Source: an uncultured Lachnospiraceae bacterium
GTDB taxonomy: Bacteria; Bacillota; Clostridia; Lachnospirales; Lachnospiraceae
Direction: 5' to 3'
NCBI GenBank assembly: GCA_947177925.1
Contig: CAMWWJ010000002.1
Coordinates: forward strand, 1-36,547
DNA: 36,547 bases
The notes under the pieces were generated by a model. The model did not search any database. It saw only the letters and a list, made by a program, of their open reading frames with translations, and was not told where the DNA came from. Below, piece after piece: positions 31,785-36,547 of this stretch (position 1 is the stretch's first letter; each line of letters begins with the position of its first letter). The translations under genes were made by a program, and so were the position numbers.

Positions 31785-32165
31785 ATGGAACAGTTTGCAT
31801 ATGTTCATGATACTTTACAAAAATGGCTGCAGCATAAGGTTCAGCACCGTTCTTTGGGGCAATTATTGTTAGAAAAGGAAGCTATGGACATAGCTATTTA
31901 TGGCATTAATGGTATTGGAAAGCTGGTATATGACGATATAAAAAATACAGATGTAAAGGTTCATTTTTTTATTGATAAGAGGTATGAAGAATATCGGGGC
32001 GGTTATGATGGAATTCCAGTTATTGGAATAGAGCAGCTTTGCCTGATTGCAGAAAACACATATATATTAGCTACTCCTGAATTTTATTTTCGAGAGATAA
32101 CAGATGATTTGATGAAAGGAGGCATTCCATTAGAAAGGTTTATTTCGCTTTCAATGGTTGTTTAA
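31785..32165 (+). CDS. Stand-alone Rossmann-like module
   Basis: About 126 residues, essentially only the module found at the N terminus of its neighbours: DIAIYGINGIGKLVYDDI, HFFIDKRYEEYRGGYDGIPVIGIEQL and TYILATPEFYFREITDDL, ending FISLSMVV. No catalytic domain is attached. It could be a free subunit that complements a neighbouring enzyme, such as the SPASM protein lacking the module, or a remnant of a larger gene; I see no frameshifted remainder, as the next gene starts after one base. ATG 31785 has GGAG 8 bases upstream; ATG 31764, overlapping the previous stop, is an alternative. Confidence 0.7.
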   Translation: MEQFAYVHDTLQKWLQHKVQHRSLGQLLLEKEAMDIAIYGINGIGKLVYDDIKNTDVKVHFFIDKRYEEYRGGYDGIPVIGIEQLCLIAENTYILATPEFYFREITDDLMKGGIPLERFISLSMVV

Positions 32166-32166
32166 T

Positions 32167-33522
32167 ATGTTTGAGGGTACGCTGAGGGAATTTTTACAAT
32201 ACATTAAAGAAAATAAAAAGAAAATATTATGTTTTGGAACAGGTCTGATGGCAGAGGAAGCTTTGAAGCATAAGGAAATTAGGGAAGCGGTAGTATACTG
32301 TATAGACAATGCTGCCCAAAAGCAGGGGAAGACCATTTTATTGCAGGGAATAGAATATCTGGTTATTAAGCCGGAAGACATTATGCAGCATTTCGATGAT
32401 AAAACCTGTCTTTTGGTGACATCGGGATATTACCGGGATATTATTTATCAGTTAAATCATATGACTCTGCCAGAGGAATTGGAAATATATTCTTATCCGC
32501 ATTTGAAGGTAAATTATGCTTCTGACAGCTGGGAATTTTTCGAAAATAGAATATTAAATGAATGTATCCGGGAATATGAGTCGGTATTGGAACAAAATAA
32601 TATTTTCGGAAAGCAAAGGGAGAAATTAGTCCAGGAGAAAAAAAAGTTCATAATAGGAAAAGAAGGGGAAGAAAGGCCACTAGTATTGCCAAGGGTCATG
32701 ATTATGCCTACAACCAGATGCAATTTAAGGTGTAAAGGATGTTCCTCTTTGCTTCCCATGTTTGAAAGTCCGGCTGATGTGGATATTTCGCAAAACATAA
32801 AGGATTTGGAGATGTTTTTTTCCGCTATTGATGAGTGTATCAGGATTACAATTGGCGGTGAGCCGTTTTTATACCCTCATTTGAAAGAGATGTTGGAATA
32901 TCTCATTCATCAAAAAAAGGTATTGGGTATTATGTTGATTACAAATAGTACGATTATTCCAAGTGAAGATATAGTTGATTTGTTGAAGAATCCTAAAATT
33001 ATGGTAGAAATAAGTGATTATGGACATTTGGAAAGAATGAGCCGGTTGATTGCCTTGTTTGAAAGGCAGGGAATTATTTTTAAAGTATTAACTGAACAGA
33101 CATGGACGGATATGGGAGGAGTTCAATATCGCAATCGTACAAAAGAGGAATTGCAGTTTTCTTATTTGAATTGTGAGCAAAGTAGGTTGATGAAAGGAAT
33201 TCACAATGGAAAGTTCCATACTTGTGCCAGAAGTGCAAGAATGCATGGATTAGGCGCATATGAAGCCGAAGAAGATTATTTTGATTTATCACAGGGAGAA
33301 TCCGTAGACGGTATTAGAGAAAAAATAAAAAAATTATATTACAGTAATTATGCTGAGGCATGTAATTATTGTGATTTAGGGACGTTACCTAACAAAATAA
33401 TAGAAGCTGGCATTCAAATAACCGGCAATATGAAAAAATCGGCATATACAATAGTCAATAGAGAAGAATATGAACATTTGAAACAACAGGCGATATTAAA
33501 AGAAAGTTATGAAAAGGGATAA
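32167..33522 (+). CDS. Rossmann module plus radical SAM enzyme
   Basis: 451 residues. Rossmann-like module at about 18-112 (KILCFGTGLMAEEALK, VVYCIDNAAQKQGKTI, CLLVTSGYYRD), a helical linker to about 170, then the radical SAM core: MIMPTTRCNLRCKGC with C185, C189 and C192, followed by ITIGGEPFLYPHL and LITNSTI. The C-terminal cysteines (LNCEQS, FHTCARSARMHG, ACNYCDLG) suggest an auxiliary cluster. It is closest in plan to the product at 21289 (both have KC/RC-x3-C-x2-C, GGEP(L/F)LYP and VEISDYG/IYDISDYT). The start at ATG 32167 sits one base after the previous stop with a poor ribosome binding site, implying translational coupling. Substrate unknown. Confidence 0.82.
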   Translation: MFEGTLREFLQYIKENKKKILCFGTGLMAEEALKHKEIREAVVYCIDNAAQKQGKTILLQGIEYLVIKPEDIMQHFDDKTCLLVTSGYYRDIIYQLNHMTLPEELEIYSYPHLKVNYASDSWEFFENRILNECIREYESVLEQNNIFGKQREKLVQEKKKFIIGKEGEERPLVLPRVMIMPTTRCNLRCKGCSSLLPMFESPADVDISQNIKDLEMFFSAIDECIRITIGGEPFLYPHLKEMLEYLIHQKKVLGIMLITNSTIIPSEDIVDLLKNPKIMVEISDYGHLERMSRLIALFERQGIIFKVLTEQTWTDMGGVQYRNRTKEELQFSYLNCEQSRLMKGIHNGKFHTCARSARMHGLGAYEAEEDYFDLSQGESVDGIREKIKKLYYSNYAEACNYCDLGTLPNKIIEAGIQITGNMKKSAYTIVNREEYEHLKQQAILKESYEKG

Positions 33523-33523
33523 T

Positions 33524-35656
33524 ATGCTGGAGACAGAACAGGAAATGATAGTAAGGCTTTTTAAACAGGGGTTTGAGAGCCATAAAAAAGAACCGATTGT
33601 AATTTATGGAATTGGTAAAAATACGGAAGCGGTTTTGTGTGGAGCAAAAGATTATAATATTATTGGATTAATGGACAGCAAAACAGTGGGACAGACTATT
33701 TATGGATTTAAAGTGCTGGATGAACAGGAGGTCATTTCTAATAAACCATTGATTGTCATAATTGCAAGAGATTCTGTTATTAACATTATCTATAAGAGAA
33801 TAGAGCATTTATCATCAGCTCATGGTATTAAGATATTTAATTATAGGGGAGATGAAATTAAAAAGAATGAAAAACCTTTTGATAATAGCTTGTTGGAGTA
33901 TTGGAACTATACCGAAGAAGATTTAAAAAAGGAAATTGAAGCACACGAAGTGATTTCTTTTGATATTTTTGATACGTTAATTATGCGAAAGGTATTGGAA
34001 CCGGAAGATATTTTTGTGCTTGTGGAAGAATGGGGAAGAAACGAAGGGTATGATGTACCATTTAAAAGCTGGAGAATGGAAGCTGAAAAGGCATGTGAGG
34101 GAGTTCCTGACATTGGTGATATTTATAAAAAAATGCAGGAAGATTATCATGTTGATGCCAGACTTATTAACAAATATTGGAAAAAAGAGCTTGAAATTGA
34201 AAAAAAGTGTCTGATTCAAAGAGCAAAAATGGTGGAGATTTATAAATGGTCCATGGATAAAGGAAAAAGAATTTATTTGGTTTCTGATATGTATATACCA
34301 GCAAAATTGCTTGCGGAAATGCTTCAGGATTTGGGAATTACAGGATTCAAAGAATTGTTTGTATCATGTGACTGTAAAAAAGAAAAAAGGACGGGGGAGT
34401 TATTTTCCTGTCTCATAGAAAACGAAAAAAACAGCAAGATTTTACATATAGGGGACAACAGATATAATGACATAGAAAGGGGGAAACAGGCAGGAGTAGA
34501 TGTATTTCACATATATAGCGCTTATGAGTTATTGATGGCATCCAATATGCAGGAAATAATGGCTAAGCTTGATTCAAAAGAAAAACGGGCAATCTTAGGT
34601 TTGATAGCAGCAAAATTATTGAATGATCCATTTGCTTTGACAGAAAGTAAAGGAAAAGTGAGTATTCGTTCTTTGGAAAGTTTGGGGGCATGTTTCGTAG
34701 CTCCAATGATGCTGGAATTTGTCCAATGGTTGATACATAGTGATATTACTGATTATGACATGCTGATATTTCCGTCAAGAGATGGTTATTTTATGAAGAA
34801 ATTGTATGACAGGATATCCAAATATCAGTCTATTCCTCCGAGCTGTTATATAAAGTGTTCGAGAAGGGCAGTTATGGTGCCGGCTATAGAGTCAGAAAGT
34901 GATATTTTACAAATACTGTCAAGAAGTTTCCAAGGGACAATAGGGGAATTATTGGAAAAGCGATTTGGACTTTCGCTGGAAATTGTGGATGAAGAAATGG
35001 AAAAGGATGTGCATGATGTTAATGAACAACAGTTGAAGCATGCTGTGTTAACTCATAAAAATAGAATTTTTCATGAAGCTCAAATAGAAAAAAATAATTA
35101 TCTTGCATATTTGGACAGCCGTAATATAAGTGATGGACATAAATATGTCTTATTTGATTTTGTTGCAGGAGGAACAGTACAATATTATTTACAAAAACTG
35201 TTAGATTCTCAGTTTCAGGGAAGGTATTTTGCCACTATGAATTTGCCAAATGAGATGCTTTCACAGGAAGATGTCCGGACAGCATATGGCAATTTTACCT
35301 CTTATCTTTCGGAATATAACTTGTCTAAATATTATTTAGTACTGGAGTGCATATTGACAGATCCGGATGCTTCTCTGATTTGTGTTGGAGAAGAGGGCAG
35401 ATTTATTTTTGAGGAAAAAGAAAATATTAAATTTTTTTACATGAAAAAAGTACAAGATGCAATCTTAAGCGATTATGCAGAGAATTACTTTGAATTATAT
35501 GGAGAATTTAGGGAATGGAAGCCACAGCTTGAATTTAGTGATAAAATTTATGGATATTTGTTCCAATCGGATACTTTGATTTCAGAACATATGAAATCCG
35601 TATTTAATAATGATGATTATTTTAATGGAATTGCTCAAAGTAATATATGGCCATGA
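33524..35656 (+). CDS. Three-domain protein: Rossmann module, HAD hydrolase, SRDGY domain
   Basis: 710 residues. Domain 1 (about 24-112): Rossmann-like module (PIVIYGIGKNTEAVL, GLMDSKTVGQTIYGF, LIVIIARDS). Domain 2 (about 143-350): HAD superfamily, with nucleophile loop SFDIFDTLIMR (Asp at 147 and 150), YLVSDMYIPAKLL, the Lys-bearing CDCKKEKRTGELF, and acid loop HIGDNRYNDIERG. Domain 3 (about 370-710): the same domain as in the product at 22434, with PSRDGYF (about 416-421), CSRRAVMVPAIE, RFGL and LFDFVAGGTVQY (about 543-554). The whole resembles COG5610-type predicted hydrolases. Function unknown; a phosphatase step coupled to a second activity in glycan assembly is a reasonable guess. ATG 33524 is preferred over ATG 33509, which overlaps the previous gene. 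Confidence 0.75.
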   Translation: MLETEQEMIVRLFKQGFESHKKEPIVIYGIGKNTEAVLCGAKDYNIIGLMDSKTVGQTIYGFKVLDEQEVISNKPLIVIIARDSVINIIYKRIEHLSSAHGIKIFNYRGDEIKKNEKPFDNSLLEYWNYTEEDLKKEIEAHEVISFDIFDTLIMRKVLEPEDIFVLVEEWGRNEGYDVPFKSWRMEAEKACEGVPDIGDIYKKMQEDYHVDARLINKYWKKELEIEKKCLIQRAKMVEIYKWSMDKGKRIYLVSDMYIPAKLLAEMLQDLGITGFKELFVSCDCKKEKRTGELFSCLIENEKNSKILHIGDNRYNDIERGKQAGVDVFHIYSAYELLMASNMQEIMAKLDSKEKRAILGLIAAKLLNDPFALTESKGKVSIRSLESLGACFVAPMMLEFVQWLIHSDITDYDMLIFPSRDGYFMKKLYDRISKYQSIPPSCYIKCSRRAVMVPAIESESDILQILSRSFQGTIGELLEKRFGLSLEIVDEEMEKDVHDVNEQQLKHAVLTHKNRIFHEAQIEKNNYLAYLDSRNISDGHKYVLFDFVAGGTVQYYLQKLLDSQFQGRYFATMNLPNEMLSQEDVRTAYGNFTSYLSEYNLSKYYLVLECILTDPDASLICVGEEGRFIFEEKENIKFFYMKKVQDAILSDYAENYFELYGEFREWKPQLEFSDKIYGYLFQSDTLISEHMKSVFNNDDYFNGIAQSNIWP

Positions 35657-35689
35657 TGATTTACGAGGAATGCAGATGGGGATGATAGG

Positions 35690-36547
35690 ATGAAAAAAAT
35701 ATTGATTACGGGTGGGAGCGGTTTTATTGGAAGGAATTTAAAAGAACAGTTACAAGATAAATATGTCATAAAGGCACCAACACATGATGAGCTGAATTTA
35801 TTGGATGGGGATGCAGTGTTCAGTTATTTAGAAAAAGAAAAGTTTGATGTTGTCATTCATTCTGCTAATGTTAATACAACCCGTAATAAGCAAAATTCGG
35901 CATATGATTCTTTGAATGGGAATTTACAAATGTTCTTTCATCTTGAAAAAAATCAGAAGCTTTTTGGCAAAATGCTGTATTTCGGAAGTGGGGCAGAATA
36001 TGATATGAACAATTATGTTCCCAGTATGAAAGAAGAATTTTTTGGAACATTTATTCCGCAGGATCCATATGGTTTTTCGAAATACATTATGGCAAAGCAA
36101 ACAAAATATCTGGATAATGTTTATGATTTGCGATTATTTGGTGTGTATGGAAAATATGAAGAATGGGATAGGAGATTTATTTCCAATACAATCTGCAGAG
36201 TTTTAAATGGTGGGCCTATTATCATTCACCAAAATGTAGTATTTGATTATTTATGGATTGATGACCTAGGTGAAATTGTGAAGTGGTTCATTGAAAATGA
36301 ACCTGCCTATAAGCATTACAATGTTTGCAGCGGAAGAAAGATAGACTTATTATCACTGGCTCAAATGATAAAAAGAGTGATGGATGTTTCACAGGACATT
36401 ATAGTAGAAAATGATACACTAAAAAGAGAATATACAGGGGATAATGGCCGCCTATTAAAAGAGATGGGAAAGTTTACTTTTTCTGATTATGAATATACGA
36501 TAAAGGAACTTGTCACATTTTATAAAAGTATATGGAATACCATAGAT
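35690..36547 (+). CDS. NAD-dependent epimerase/dehydratase, 3' truncated by window
   Basis: 286 codons are open to the window edge, so the C terminus is missing. Extended SDR fold: MKKILITGGSGFIGRNL with the GGSGFIG dinucleotide loop, DVVIHSANVN, LYFGSGAEYD with the catalytic Ser region, and YGFSKYIMAK carrying the YxxxK pair. LRLFGVYGKYE and FDYLWIDDLGEIVKWFIE follow, then YNVCSGRKIDLLSLAQMI. The family epimerises, dehydrates or reduces nucleotide-sugars, so it probably supplies a modified sugar donor for the glycan. The expected remainder is short, about 10-25 residues. The start has GATGGGG upstream, and the spacing from the previous stop is 33 bases. Confidence 0.88.
   Translation, partial: MKKILITGGSGFIGRNLKEQLQDKYVIKAPTHDELNLLDGDAVFSYLEKEKFDVVIHSANVNTTRNKQNSAYDSLNGNLQMFFHLEKNQKLFGKMLYFGSGAEYDMNNYVPSMKEEFFGTFIPQDPYGFSKYIMAKQTKYLDNVYDLRLFGVYGKYEEWDRRFISNTICRVLNGGPIIIHQNVVFDYLWIDDLGEIVKWFIENEPAYKHYNVCSGRKIDLLSLAQMIKRVMDVSQDIIVENDTLKREYTGDNGRLLKEMGKFTFSDYEYTIKELVTFYKSIWNTID

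Noticed and set aside
1..36547. CRISPR arrays, tRNA/rRNA genes, toxin-antitoxin or phage-defence systems
   Set aside because: No regular short repeats with spacers, no cloverleaf or rRNA-like segments, and no nuclease or toxin motifs were found. The radical SAM and HAD genes fit glycan tailoring better than defence.

Overview
The window looks like part of the chromosome of a flagellated Gram-positive anaerobe of the class Clostridia, most likely a Lachnospiraceae relative (Roseburia/Butyrivibrio-like). The evidence is low-to-moderate GC, strong AGGAGG ribosome binding sites, a short flagellin lacking outer domains, the flaG-fliD-fliS order, and SigD-type promoters (TAAA-N15-tCCGATAT) on the flagellin genes. 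The genus is an inference. The whole window reads as a flagellar filament locus fused to a large, apparently flagellin-dedicated glycosylation island. No tRNA, rRNA, insertion sequence, phage or CRISPR array was seen.

Layout. (1) 43-3484: flaG, fliD (filament cap), fliS (flagellin chaperone) and a FlgN/FliT-like chaperone, with a strong terminator after fliS. (2) 3536-12653: two tandem, apparently identical flagellin genes, each with its own SigD promoter, a structured leader carrying two CsrA-type motifs, and a palindromic terminator. Around them lie five CgeB/DUF3880-type glycosyltransferases (three on +, two on -) and two small proteins that look like stand-alone N-terminal halves of those transferases. 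(3) 12760-15021: a GT2 glycosyltransferase on +, and on - a StrF-like transferase plus an unrecognised helical protein. (4) 15191-36547: a SigD promoter, a peptide-coding structured leader/attenuator, then one long + strand gene train that runs off the end of the window.

The gene train opens with a sugar-acid module: a NeuB-type synthase without its usual C-terminal SAF domain, a KdsC-like HAD phosphatase fused to a GmhA-like isomerase, and an acetolactate-synthase-like TPP enzyme. It continues with a DUF6270 protein, four radical SAM enzymes, two FkbM methyltransferases, a GT2 transferase, an SGNH hydrolase/esterase, a hexapeptide acetyltransferase, a polysaccharide pyruvyl transferase, two proteins sharing an SRDGY domain (one fused to a HAD domain) and an NAD-dependent epimerase cut by the window edge. 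Nine proteins of this train carry, or consist of, the same kind of about 100-residue N-terminal Rossmann-like module fused to unrelated catalytic domains.

Proposed joint function (inference): SigD co-induces flagellin and glycan enzymes. The sugar-acid module makes an unusual, possibly two-carbon-branched, acidic sugar. The tailoring enzymes methylate, acylate, pyruvylate or radical-modify it, and the CgeB/GT2 transferases build the glycan on the Ser/Thr-rich centre of the short flagellin. The most novel-looking aspects are the shared Rossmann module, the sugar-acid module, the half-glycosyltransferases and the peptide/terminator leader at 15267-15340.
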